From Selaginella moellendorffii (taxonomy: Eukaryota > Streptophyta > Lycopodiopsida > Selaginellales > Selaginellaceae), in assembly GCF_000143415.4 (NCBI RefSeq), contig NW_003314301.1, forward strand, positions 836,093 through 900,092: a stretch of DNA of 64,000 nt, given 5' to 3'. The position numbers and the translations under genes were made by a program. Below the pieces are notes generated by a model. The model saw only the letters and a program-made list of their open reading frames with translations. It was not told the DNA's origin and did not search any database. Position 1 is the stretch's first letter; each line of letters begins with the position of its first letter. Below, piece by piece: positions 24,726 through 35,011 of this stretch.

Positions 24726-25075
24726 CTGGCCATCTTGAGAGTGCTCCACCGGGTAGATGCCAAGAAGAGCATCTCGCTCGCGATCTGACGAAGCCGAGCG
24801 TGGTATTCCGCCGAGGGATCCACCGCTGCGCGGCCTGGCGGCTGCTGCTGGATGCTGTTGGTGATATCCACGCAGGTGTTCCAGATCCGGTAGCTCAGCT
24901 TCCAGATTTGCAGCCGCTGCTCCTCGGAGAGCTCGGATTTGAGGCCAAGCACGCATTCTTGGAGTTCGGAGAAGTCTGCTCGATGTTGCAAACGAGGCGC
25001 TCGATTCTCCGCAGCGGATTCACAGTAGCCTCATCCCTGGATCCCTGGATCACTAAGTACCTCCGAGATGAGCAT
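24726..25075 (-). pseudogene. ZIP4/SPO22 N-terminal fragment
   Basis: Minus-strand piece with RADFSELQECVLGLKSELSE and RLQIWKLSYRIWNTCVDI, a three-Gln run, PPGRAAVDP and ARLRQIASEMLFLA. It shares the early frame change of the other copies. Confidence 0.6.
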
Positions 25076-25357
25076 CGTGAGAGGAAGCGATCGCCGCGTA
25101 GCCCTAGAATATTTTCCCTTTCCTCTTTGTTAGGGCTCGGGAATCGATCGGTGCGCCATGGGACAGCAATGGAGGCGTGGAAGGTATGGAATCTCTCGTA
25201 GTTGCCGCTTCACAGCTTTAGTCTTACCACTGTGTGAGCTTGAGCAAGATTTTCCGCGAGAAGTACGTTCGCTACACGAGTGGTGCTTTAGTTCCTGCCA
25301 TCCGTTTTTAATGGTTTCGTTTAAAAAATTCCTGGTTGTCTGGAGGAATCTCTGATC

Positions 25358-25922
25358 ATGAGTCCTTCTGGTGAAGCAGCTCGAGAGGACGGATCCAGAG
25401 AGCTCCCTCAGCGTCATGTCAAGGACGAAATTCCCAAATCGTCTTCGCCAACGATTCACTACCTTCTGCGGAGGAGTGAGTATCGACATACTCTCTTCAG
25501 CGGCATCGTCACACTCAGTCAGCATCATGGGAGGGTAAAGTTGATCTTTTTACTTCGGCTTGCAGAGCGGTCCTTCTCAAATGCATTCAGTGTCTGCAGC
25601 TTCCTGATAATGCTCGTTGTGGCCTCGGCAAATACTTACACTTGTGATCTGCTTCTCAAACAAGCTTATTCTCGATTATGAGTCTCTCGCTTTCCACATT
25701 GGCGGGAAGTGGTGGAAGGTTCTCTCTTTTTTTTGTTTTTCTTTTCTTTTTTTAAGTTTCTAAAAGCTTTCTCTCTTTTCTTTTTTTTCACACCTTCCTA
25801 CCGAAATGAGCATAGTGGTTCTGCTCATTGGGAATGCCAACAGGTAGTAGGCGTGTGCTTATGATCCTGTCCGTCGTCTTCATTGTCGCTCCACTTTGCC
25901 TGGTCGAAAAAGTGAGACAAGT
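25358..25922 (+). pseudogene. Amino acid transporter N-terminal gene fragment
   Basis: Copy of 10055-10703: MSPSGEAAREDGSRELPQRH, YLLRRSEYRHTLFSGIVTL, then FLIMLVVASANTYTCDLLL. It is broken by a deletion in the helix before FLIMLVV and by loss of the segment around the fifth helix (about 25830). Confidence 0.45.
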
Positions 25923-26470
25923 ATAATTTTGACATTTTTTGTCTTTTGATTTAACTTCAATGCAGCTCGAATTTTTTGCAACTGTAGGAACATCGATTGT
26001 AATCTGGCTAGAAACTTTCAGTATTTTTACCTTGATTGACAGGCTGACCACCAATATTCTATTGACCGCAACCACGACATTCTTTTCTTACCCTCTTATC
26101 GTTGGGAATTCCAGAGACAATAACCTATTGAAAGAACGCAGAGAAAAAATCTAAAGGACCATTTGGACAGTCCCGGGAGGAGGAGACTCTGGATGAAATT
26201 TCAATTGCAGGGAGATTTAAACAGCCAGGGATGGAAATAGACGTCTTTACTGCGAAAAGAGGAAGAAATGTTTCAATCCACTTCGCCTTGACCTTCCTAG
26301 TTCTTGTACTTTGAACTCCTTTTCGAGGCTGTCCTGGTCCTGACCTGATGCTCAGGTGTAAACCAGAGCAGCGAATCGCCGCGACTCATGTTACGTAGCA
26401 TCTTGATAAAGTCCTGCCCGGGCAGATTGATCTACTGCGTAGAAAAGCCAAACAATTCAGATGTCTTTCC
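25923..26470. other. Duplicated region without recognisable gene
   Basis: Matches about 42670-43226 closely. Short open frames only; no motif recognised. 26415-26450 is the site that in the other unit is split by the 10.8-kb insertion. Confidence 0.4.
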
Positions 26471-26487
26471 AGAAGAACTTCGGTACT

Positions 26488-26860
26488 CTAAACGTTAGTA
26501 TGATCGTACCTGGGGATCGTACCTTGTATCTCGTGCACGTAGCGAGTAGGGGAAGTTTGGACAGTTTTCACCCCGGAACTTGATGTAAGCTCGGTCATAG
26601 ATCCTGTGATTAAACATTTTATCAAAAATCTTTCTAGAAAAGAAAGGAAACAAACCTGGCTGCGGCTTCTGGGGTGCTGGATGACTCGATGTATATCTGT
26701 TTGTTCTTGTCGACAGCCCTGATGGTTATAGATCCATAACTTGGACGGATGGGCGACACACGGTGTCCAGCCCAGTGGCTGTGAAGACCATGGCTTGATC
26801 ATGATTCTTATGGAGTAGACGGGGTTGCGAGGCAGAAGAGTTGATAGCATGCCTTTCACT
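26488..26860 (-). pseudogene. Unrecognised duplicated gene fragment
   Basis: Minus strand can be read as RPSYGSITIRAVDKNKQIYI then ESSSTPEA. A small GT-AG-like gap follows, then IFDKMFNHRIYDRAYIKFRG and ENCPNFPYS. The coding-like texture and conservation with 54097-54440 suggest a two-exon fragment of a host gene. The family is unknown to me. Confidence 0.35.
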
Positions 26861-26883
26861 CCCGACGACGTTTCATGTGACTA

Positions 26884-28100
26884 CACAACGTTGTGGAGTG
26901 TGGGAACAAGTACACTCCTGACAATGACCACAAGGTGTATTTCGATCCAGTTTTGTGGCTAACCGTTCCTAAGATTATCGCAACTGCATGCAACATGGTT
27001 TATATTTCCTCAGGTGGAAGCAAAGCAACACGAGCTTGCCAAACTAATCAGAATAGAAGGTCGGACCGGCAATGAAACGGGGCTTGCAGGAAAAGGTGCT
27101 TGCTGGTGTTGGATAATGTCTGGAAATCCGGTCTGTTTGGTGTGGTGCAAGAGAATGGAAGCAAGATCTTTATTACCAGTCGAAAAATTGATGTGCTTGG
27201 CAGCAGATGTGCAATCAAAACAGAGATGGGGCTCTTGGGAAAAGTTGTTCACAGTCCACGCATTCCCAAACCAGAAACTTGCTAGTTCAAGGTAGTAGTG
27301 GAGTGAGTTGTGGGCAAGTGTGGGGGGCTTCCACTGCTCCTGAAGGTAATTGGCAGAAGAATGGCAGGCACTTAAGATTGGGACTATGTTCTAAGCAAAC
27401 TGTAAAAATCTGCACTTGAACGTCATGCACTTATCACTGAAGAAAAAGAGCTCTTCCTTTACACACCCTGGAACAAATGCCCCTTGGAAGTGTTACCTCA
27501 AGGCTGAAAGGTCTCATACCAGGGAATGCCTTCAGTAACTACAACAAGATTTCACTCGTTGGGTGTAGAATTTCTGAAAATACCCCCCTACCTATGCAGA
27601 TGAAAGTCAGAGTTTCAAGCACCACTTGCTTGCTCCTGGATTATAATCCCCATTGCACTCTAACTACATTACGGTTTTGTGCCTAAGTAACACTGGGGTG
27701 GTAAGTTTGCCATATAGCATTAGACAGCTCAAAACTCTAAAGACTATGGATTTGACTTGGAACATAATACTCCAATACTCTAATGTTTCCCATCCGGACA
27801 TTGTCAAACCTCTCCCTTGGGAATTGTGAAAAATTGATTGGGGTGCTAAGATCCTTGAAATCTCCTCATTTAAGGACTTCTGCATCTTGTTGCTTCCAAA
27901 TCTAAAGACAATTTGCATTGGTTACTGTGACGGAGTGACCACCCTCAACATATACGAGTGCATTAGAGACGTGTTGAAGTTGTGAATTTTGGTTCAGTGG
28001 CAAGTTCCCCTTAAACAAACATTGCGTTATTCACCAGCTTCCAAAATGGTACACATCATTCACGAACTCTGGAATTGAGTTATCCAAAACTTCTTTCCTT
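26884..28100 (+). pseudogene. NB-ARC-LRR receptor pseudogene (copy A)
   Basis: Diverged relative of NLR1-3, recognisable as FDPVLWLT (26942), LLVLDNVWKSGLFGVVQENG (about 27101), GSKIFITSRKIDVLG, IKTEMGLLGK, GNAFSNYNKISLVGC and VRVSSTTCLLLDYN (about 27610), with LRR scraps to about 28100. The N-terminal domain and P-loop are missing. Many stops and frame changes occur, including large deletions before the MHD region. It lies convergent with the intact P450, as the live NLRs lie beside P450 remnants. Confidence 0.85.
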
Positions 28101-28181
28101 CAGTTGACTCCCCGTATGTTTGACTGTTTGTTGAACTTTGAAAATGTTTTCATGTCTGGAATATTGGCGCCACATCTCAGA

Positions 28182-29669
28182 CTAACGAAGCTTGGGAACA
28201 ACGGGAAGTCCATCTTTCATGATCAGCGTCATGTTGATACCGTAGCAAGGCTCTTCTTTTCCCACCACCACAAGCTCAAACTTTGGTACCAGAGCCGCCA
28301 CCACATACTTCATCTGTAGCATGGCCATCTCTTTGCCCAGACACACTCTCGGCCCGGCCTGAAACACCGGAAACTTGAATGGACTCACCTCGACGAACTG
28401 GCCATCGTGGATCCATCTCTCGGGCTTAAACTCGAGGCAGTCCTTCCCCCACAAGCTCTCCATCCTTCCAATAGCGTAGACGTGATACGATACCTTCATC
28501 CCCTTCTCCACACAATTACCATCCGGGAGAACGTCCGAGTTCTTCACGACCTTTGTGTCAATCGGCACTGGGGGATAGAGCCTCATTGATTCGCACAGAG
28601 CTGCTTGCAAGTAGACCATGTCCCGAAGCTCTTTGTAAGTGAATGGCCTGTTTGACCCTTTCGCGACTATACTCCCGACTTTCCTGATGATTTCCTGCTG
28701 AACGCCTGGATGATTCGAGAGCAGCCAGAAGAACCACGAGAGTGACACCGCTGTTGTGTCCTTGCCGGCGAGCACGAAACTTATGATGATATCCCGCAAA
28801 AACTCGTCAGAGAAGCTCGTCGAGTCGAGTCCAATGAACCTCGAGAGCAAGTCCTGGTTGACCCTTCCTTTTTCTTCTCGCCGCTTCTGGACCACTGACA
28901 CTGCAAACTCGTTCACCACATCCAGCACCTCCTTGAGTTCTCTTTCCGGTCCAACGTTGAGAGCTCGCATTAATTTCCACACCAGAGGATGGATCTTTTG
29001 GAACCGCAGCGTGCTAAGCGTCGTTGCCTTGTCAAATGCCTGCGCGAACTTCACATCCGGAAACGATGGATCCAAGCACGCTGGATCAACACCGAAAGAG
29101 AGCTTGCAAATGTTGTCGAAGTTAAACCTCATGAACAAGTCCTGTAAGTCGATCTCCTTCCCGTCCCGGGAAACACTGGCAAGAGTTGGAAGTAACCGGC
29201 TGTGAACTTCGTCCGCCAGGGAATCCATGAGGAACTCCCTCAGTGACCTCGTTGTGAACTCGAAGCTCGCAAGTCTCCTCTGAATCTTCCACAGCTCCCC
29301 GTCGACATTGAAAATACCATCTCCCAGCAAGTCGGTCAGGCTCTGCCTCAGGTGTTCTCCCTTGGGATAATTCTCGAAGTTGGTCTTCAAGATGTGCTCC
29401 ACAGTTGCGGGATTGCCAGTGATTTTGAAAGTGCTGCCAAACCTCCCAGTGGTGAAAGTATTGGAGGGAGAGTTGATCACATACTCTGTCGACCACTCCA
29501 GAAACCTGTGGCTGTTGCGAAGGAAGTCGAACACATTCCCAACCACTGGATAAAGTACTGGACCGCCTGTTCGTTGCGAGTCGGCTCTTGATTGAATCGT
29601 CCTCCGGACTATCCAGCCCACCGCTGCCGCAAGAACAAAGCTCAAGCTCCACAACATACCTTGGTTCAT
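28182..29669 (-). CDS. Cytochrome P450, CYP94-like (CYP86 clan), copy A
   Basis: Single-exon 495-residue P450. An N-terminal membrane anchor (MNQGMLWSLSFVLAAAVGWI) is followed by the CYP94-style region VGNVFDFLRNSHRFLEW and ILKTNFENYPKGEHLR. The I-helix reads AGKDTT (about residue 300), the K-helix ESMR (about 360), the PERF-type motif FKPERWI, and the haem loop FQAGPRVCLGKEMA with the ligand Cys near 442. Length and motifs are complete. CYP94/CYP86-clan enzymes are ER monooxygenases that oxidise fatty acids or jasmonoyl-isoleucine at the omega end (family knowledge); the substrate here is unknown. It is nearly identical to copy B at 55826-57307. Confidence 0.92.
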   Translation of the reverse strand: MNQGMLWSLSFVLAAAVGWIVRRTIQSRADSQRTGGPVLYPVVGNVFDFLRNSHRFLEWSTEYVINSPSNTFTTGRFGSTFKITGNPATVEHILKTNFENYPKGEHLRQSLTDLLGDGIFNVDGELWKIQRRLASFEFTTRSLREFLMDSLADEVHSRLLPTLASVSRDGKEIDLQDLFMRFNFDNICKLSFGVDPACLDPSFPDVKFAQAFDKATTLSTLRFQKIHPLVWKLMRALNVGPERELKEVLDVVNEFAVSVVQKRREEKGRVNQDLLSRFIGLDSTSFSDEFLRDIIISFVLAGKDTTAVSLSWFFWLLSNHPGVQQEIIRKVGSIVAKGSNRPFTYKELRDMVYLQAALCESMRLYPPVPIDTKVVKNSDVLPDGNCVEKGMKVSYHVYAIGRMESLWGKDCLEFKPERWIHDGQFVEVSPFKFPVFQAGPRVCLGKEMAMLQMKYVVAALVPKFELVVVGKEEPCYGINMTLIMKDGLPVVPKLR

Positions 29670-29934
29670 GCTGAAAGCCCAGAAAAAGAGTGACGCATGT
29701 CAGTCGCCCTGACCAGTTAAAAACCCAAGTCACAAGGGAAGAAAAGCCAGCCAAAGAAAAAGATTCGAAGAAGCTACTTTGCCATACGATAAGAGATACG
29801 GCAGTCATTTGAGACGGTGCGTACCAGTGGATCTGAAAGTCACCAAGTCAAGTCATTACAAAAGAAATCTAGATTTCTAGTACCTTGCTGAAGTTTGGAA
29901 TGACCCATGTTTTCTGTTGAGAGCTCTTCTATTT

Positions 29935-30290
29935 CCTCCACCCGAAATTCAATTTTGGTACCGGAGTTGCTTCATCGTCTTGACTCTCGGCTCAGCCAGA
30001 AACACTAGAAACTTGTCTCGGCCTTAAACTCGAGGCATTTCTTATCTTCTCCATCCGGACGACTGTAGTATCATATGGGAGGATACAGCCTCACAAAGCT
30101 GCTTGCGAGTAGAGCTCGTCGTAAGAGAATTTACCTTCGCCAGTATACTCTGATAATTTCTCACGGGTTGAAAGCACCCAGAAGAACCAGGAGCAGTTGT
30201 GTCCTTCCCAACCAGCAAAAACTGATGACGATTAACTCGATTTTTGTCAGAGGTTCTATGTTCTATTTACTGAAAGAGCAAGTCGTTCAA
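29935..30290 (-). pseudogene. P450 internal fragment
   Basis: Scattered matches to the intact P450 in the same order and strand: the region around the CGAGGCATTTCTTATC phrase (PERW area), the ESMR area (TACAGCCTCACAAAGCTGCT) and the I-helix area (CCCAGAAGAACCAGGAGCAG). Indels are extensive. It lies upstream of P450 copy A and downstream of the methyltransferase. Confidence 0.6.
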
Positions 30291-30323
30291 ATCAAGGAGT
30301 GAATTCTTAGAAACTGGAGTTGC

Positions 30324-31440
30324 TTACGTATGGTCAGGCTTCATGAACTTTGCGTGAACCCAGACTCGCTTCATAGGAACTTTAGTTTTGTGATTCACCA
30401 GCTTAATGCAGCAGTACTCCAGTTCAACCTGGAAAAAGAACAGACAGAATAAAAATAACAAGGAAACAAGCCTCGTTTTACCTCGAGCAGTCCAGCACCC
30501 GTAAAGAGATCACGCACGGCTTCGCACGAGAAGAAATACGACAAGGTACCATCGAGACGGCGATAGCAATTAGCAGCTACTTTTTGGTCTGCTGGAAATC
30601 TCAACATCGTCATGTCATACAAGCCTGTAAGCTTGCCACTGTGAGTCTTACTTCACGGAGAAATAGCATACCATAATCTCGAAAGAGAAGCATTCCACCG
30701 GGTCGGAGTACAGAGCAACATTCTTTGAGAAGGTTGCTCATTTGATCCAGATCTGCCAGCGCGGAAAGAGCGAAAATCTGAAAAGACAAATCAGTTTTAA
30801 TTGCAAGACAATTTCAGGCTTACCAGCGTGATGAAATCTGCTCCTCCTTCGCAGCAGCTTACAAGGGAGCTCTTGATACCAAAGTCAGAGGCTCGACAGG
30901 CGTCACAAGCCAGCCACGTCGGAAGTGCCTCGCAGGAAGGATCGCAAACAAAAGTCCAAAGCCTCGACTTTGCTTGCTCATTCAAAGCTTTCTCTCCCAT
31001 TTTGTTTGTGAGGCTCACGGCAGCCTCACTGAGGTCGCAAGCATACACTCTAGCGGTTGTTGTTGCTCTGGAACAAAATAAGTCCTTCAGTAAGAGGGAA
31101 TAGCAAACAACATCAAACCTCAATGGCCGAACTTCCAGCTCCACATCCAACCTCCAGAACAGTGAAGTCTTGATTAGATCTTCCAAGCTCAGGGAACTCT
31201 TTGAGAAGATACCTACGTTCCTGCAATGTGGAAAGCCCGTAAGGCAACAGTGCAGTGCTGATGCTTACTTTAAAGAAGAAGCCTTGAGAGTGTCGGCTGT
31301 GAAACTTCTCCCATGCCAAGGCTGCAGTACAGGCATGCTCGCTAGAAATCACCTCGTCTTCTACGCGAGCCAAATCCTAGCCAAAGAGAACAAGCCATTG
31401 ATCAGTAAAAGGAAACAATATAATGTAAGCCCAACCTGTG
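30324..31440 (-). pseudogene. tRNA m3C methyltransferase-like gene, broken copy A
   Basis: Same exon series as the intact copy at 57984-59181: exons 30324-30428, 30482-30624, 30672-30777, 30824-31067, then exons 3 and 2 up to about 31375. It keeps LEVGCGAGSSAI, PGGMLLFRDY and GLYDMTMLRF. Two defects are visible. Exon 3 lacks 8 bp near 31120, where copy B has the residues PIL before the splice site, which shifts the frame. The first exon with the start codon is missing, replaced from about 31441 by AT-rich R4 sequence. Confidence 0.85.
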
Positions 31441-32110
31441 CGCTCTCCACACTAATTATAGTAATATAACATATGGACCATTCATTTAGGATTAAATTTG
31501 GTTCATCCATTCTTATATATAAGTAGGGGTGTAAACCCCAATTAAGATACATAATTTTATATCTCAAGCACTCACAACTTGAACAATTATATATTATAGC
31601 TCAGAACTAATAGTTTAATTTGCAACCATACTAAATAAATGTGATTGTAAAGAAAAAGAAAATTATAAAGCTTGTCTCTTAAACAATATTTATTTAAATA
31701 TTTATTTTAGATTTTTTTTAAATTCTAAAAAATACTTAATGTAATAATTTAATATATTATTTTCAATATATAGTTTTTTAAAAATAAATTATACACTGTA
31801 TATAAAAGTGAGGTATAATCTTATTAATTTCTTACTTAGAAAACATAAAGAATCCAAATATAAAAAATAATTACATATCCTTTCTTACTTAATATAATTA
31901 AAATAATAAATAAATTAAATTATGAAAATAATTAAAATCAGTGGTATTGTGTTATTTTAATGTTTTTAAGTAAAGTAAAATGTGGTAATATATCTTATGA
32001 TTATATTTACAGCATATTTTGTTACTTTTAAGAATTTAAATAAATACAATTTAAAAACTAGCATGCATCCTCATATACACCATTATTTCAAAATTTTATG
32101 AAGTCATGCC
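31441..32110. repeat. AT-rich repeat R4
   Basis: First ~120 bp (31445-31565) match the reverse complement of 14745-14850. The rest resembles the AT-rich body of R1 and R2 (phrase AAATAAATGTGATTGTAAAG at about 31632). Non-coding. It separates the two large tandem units and truncates methyltransferase copy A. Confidence 0.65.
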
Positions 32111-32116
32111 AGATAG

Positions 32117-32265
32117 AAGGAAGAATGTAACCATCTTGAAAGTGTTCAACCTGATGGATCCAATGGCACTAGATTATAAAAGCATCTCGACAAAGGTACA
32201 CATGGTATTCCCTTGAGAGGTCTGGCGGTTGGTAGCTTAGCTCCAAGATTTGCAGCCATTACACC
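32117..32265 (-). pseudogene. ZIP4/SPO22 fragment, left part (split by gypsy element)
   Basis: Matches 20490-20640 of the ZIP4 pseudogene (GGAAGAATGTAACCATCTTGA start, GGTAGCTTAGCTCCAAGA end). The match resumes at 37196 after the LTR element, so the element inserted inside this fragment. Confidence 0.7.
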
Positions 32266-32498
32266 TGTTATGATCCGGAGCAAAAAGACAAAGATCTAGT
32301 TGCCCAAGACTATGCTACACCACCTCTTGAGGTTCCTCACCACCCAACCACCCCCGAGCTACCTCAAAAGCTCCACTGCGCCGCCGCTCCATTGTGAGCC
32401 CTAGGGTAGGTTAAGTCCCTTACCCTAACATGCCTTAATATACCCTTGAGCCTCCCTTTGACCGACGTTGACCACGTAGTCAAAGCTGGCGCCTAACA
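32266..32498 (-). repeat. 3' LTR of minus-strand gypsy element
   Basis: Read on the minus strand it begins TGTTAGGCGCCAGC and ends ATCATAACA (TG...CA). It is preceded on that strand by a purine run. Length 233 bp. A partner LTR in direct orientation is not found. Confidence 0.65.
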
Positions 32499-32653
32499 AT
32501 TCTTCCCCCCCAACAAAGTCCTTGTCCCAAGGACGAGTTGTACCGGTGATCACCCTTTCTGGGGAATCCTGCTCAAGCTCCTGGTCCATCTTCCACAGCC
32601 GTATACATCAAGGAGGCATTGGGCCCGTCACTCCGAGATAGTACACCTTTCAA

Positions 32654-35011
32654 CTAGCTGACATAAAATACCGGATGAATTTTCACCCCAACTGGCAGCC
32701 GCACTCGATAAGCCGCTTTACCAATGCGCTCCAGCACTTCATATGGACCAGCATATCGATGGGAAAGTTTATCACTCTTCCCTGTCCGTAAAGGCACCAA
32801 GGTGTTCCGCCGCTCACTTGACGGAAAGATCACTCGCACAAAGACGAGATCACCCATCTTATATTCCCGGAATTGGCGATGCTCATTGGCAAACTTCTCC
32901 GCTCTATCCTGAGCTGCTTGCAAATTCCGTTTGCACACCACCAGAATCTCATCAAGTTCTGTGTCCAGATCAGTTGCCTCGGAATCAAGCTTATCTTGAA
33001 CGTCCTTACTCAAATGCAATCCCAACTCCACCGCTGTTCGAGGATGCCTTCCAAACATGGCAAAGTAAGGACTTAGTTTGGTTCCACTGTGTTGGCTATT
33101 GTTGTAAGCAAATTGCACCAACGGAAGATATAAATCCCACTGTCCTTGCCTTTGACCAATGCTACAACGTAGCATATCCTCCACCACCTGATTCACACGC
33201 TCAGTTTGCCCATCCGTCTGAGGATGATCTCCACTCGAGAGTTTCAAAGTCACTTGCATAGCCTTTGCAAAGCTTTTCCAAAATCCACTAGTGAACTTTG
33301 AATCTCGATCACTAATGATGTTCTCCGGCAAACCAAAATCAGGAAAAACCTTCTCCAAGTAAACCGCAGCCAAGTCTGAGGCAGTGACAGTCTTCCGAAG
33401 AGCCAACAACCGCACATACTTCGTCAACCGATCCACTATGACCCATACTTGCTCCTTTTGCCTTTGTGTTCGTGGCAAACAAGTGATGAAGTCCATAGAG
33501 ATACTACACCAACGGCTCTGAGGAATAGGTAAAGGTTGCAAAAGTCCCCCCGGCTTCTCCCGTGGCACCTTAACCCGCTGACAAAGCTCGCATGATTTAC
33601 AATACTTGAGGATATCAGCCTTCATATTCCTCCAATAAAAGTTGCGCTTAATCAACTCATACGTCTTCTTCCCCCCAAAATGACCGGCCTCTGGACGATC
33701 ATGATAGTGGAATAAAACTTGAGTAATTAACGCATCCACCCGTGGCAAATAGACACAGCCATTGTAGTAGAGAATCCCATCCACCAATGAGAAAGGAGCT
33801 TCCATCTGGTCTCGCAAAGAGGCCACCTCAGCATCCTGAGCCTGAGCATGCTCAACCAACTGCCCAAACTCGCTGACCACCTTACTCAAATGATGACAAA
33901 ATCGTGTTCGTAACGTCGTCACATGACGAACACGAGATAAAGCATCCGCCACCACATTTGATTTTCCCGGACGATGCTCAATAGGAAACTCCCCAAACTC
34001 CATGAGTTTGACCATCCAACGAGCTTGCCTAGTGTTCAACTCCTTCTGTGTGAAAAGATACACAAGTGGTTTGTGATCTGTCAACACCACGAACACTGCA
34101 CCATAAAGATAGTGCCGCCACGTCCGCAAAGCATGAACAATAGAGAGTAACTCTTGCTCATATGTGGAATAGCGTTGCTCCGCGGAATTCAAAGTTCGAC
34201 TCTCATATGCAATAGGCTGTCCCTCTTGCATGAGAACTCCTCCCAGTGCATAACCACTCGCATCGCATGTCACCTCGTAAGGTTTCGATGGATCAGCAAT
34301 GCGAAGCACTGGAGCCTCGATCAACAATCGTTTCAGCGCCACAAAACTCTCCTCTTGTGGCGTCTTCCACTCGAATGGCACATTCTTGCGTAACAACCGC
34401 GTCAACGGAATAGCCACCTCTGCAAACTTATGCTGGAAACGTCGGTAGTAACTAGCCATACCAAGAAAACTGCGCAACTCGGCCACTGTAGTCGGTGTAG
34501 GCCAGTTTTCCACCACAGCCACCTTCCTTGGATCCGTCTTGACACCCTTAGATGTCACAATATGGCCTAGATATTCCACCTCCGACTTTGCAAATTCACA
34601 TTTGCTCTTCTTCGCATAAAGTTTGCTGTCTCGAAGTAACGAAAGAACCTTGCGCAAATGCACCCTATGCTCCTCCATATTCTTGCTAAAAACAAGAATA
34701 TAATCCAAGAAAATCTCCACAAACTCATGAAGATAATGCCCAAATACCTCCGTCATCAACCGAGTAAATGTGGCCGGTGCATTCGTCAAACCAAACGGCA
34801 TAACGGTAAACTCAAAATGTCCAAAGCTTGTGTTGAATGCCGTCTTGGAGATAGATGCATCATCCATTGCAATCTGATGATATCCACTCCTCAGATCAAT
34901 CTTGGTAAACACTTGTGCTTCACCAAGCTTGTCTAGGATATCATCCACACGTGGCATCGGCATCTTGTCCTTCATTGTCTTCTTGTTTAAAGCACGGTAG
35001 TCAATACACAT
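32654..35011 (-). pseudogene. Gypsy pol: RT, RNase H, integrase
   Basis: 785 residues. RT runs from MCIDYRALNKK through DLRSGYHQI and MPFGLTNAPATF. The catalytic box reads FLDYILVFS where the family has F(L/I)DDIL, so the second aspartate is Tyr (codon at about 34702). RNase H: VTCDASGYALGGVL, TYEQELLSIVHALR, TDHKPL. Integrase: zinc-binding H-H-C-C (CKSCELC), SMDFITCLP, SDRDSKFTSGFW, HPQTDGQTERVNQ (DDE residues present). It ends IHPVFYVS at a TAG with coding-like sequence beyond. A TAG at 35012-35014 separates it from gag-protease. RT is presumably inactive. Confidence 0.85.

Noticed and set aside
28756-29205. 149-codon plus-strand frame opposite P450 copy A (also at 56394-56843)
   Set aside because: Antisense shadow of a conserved coding region, with no domain.
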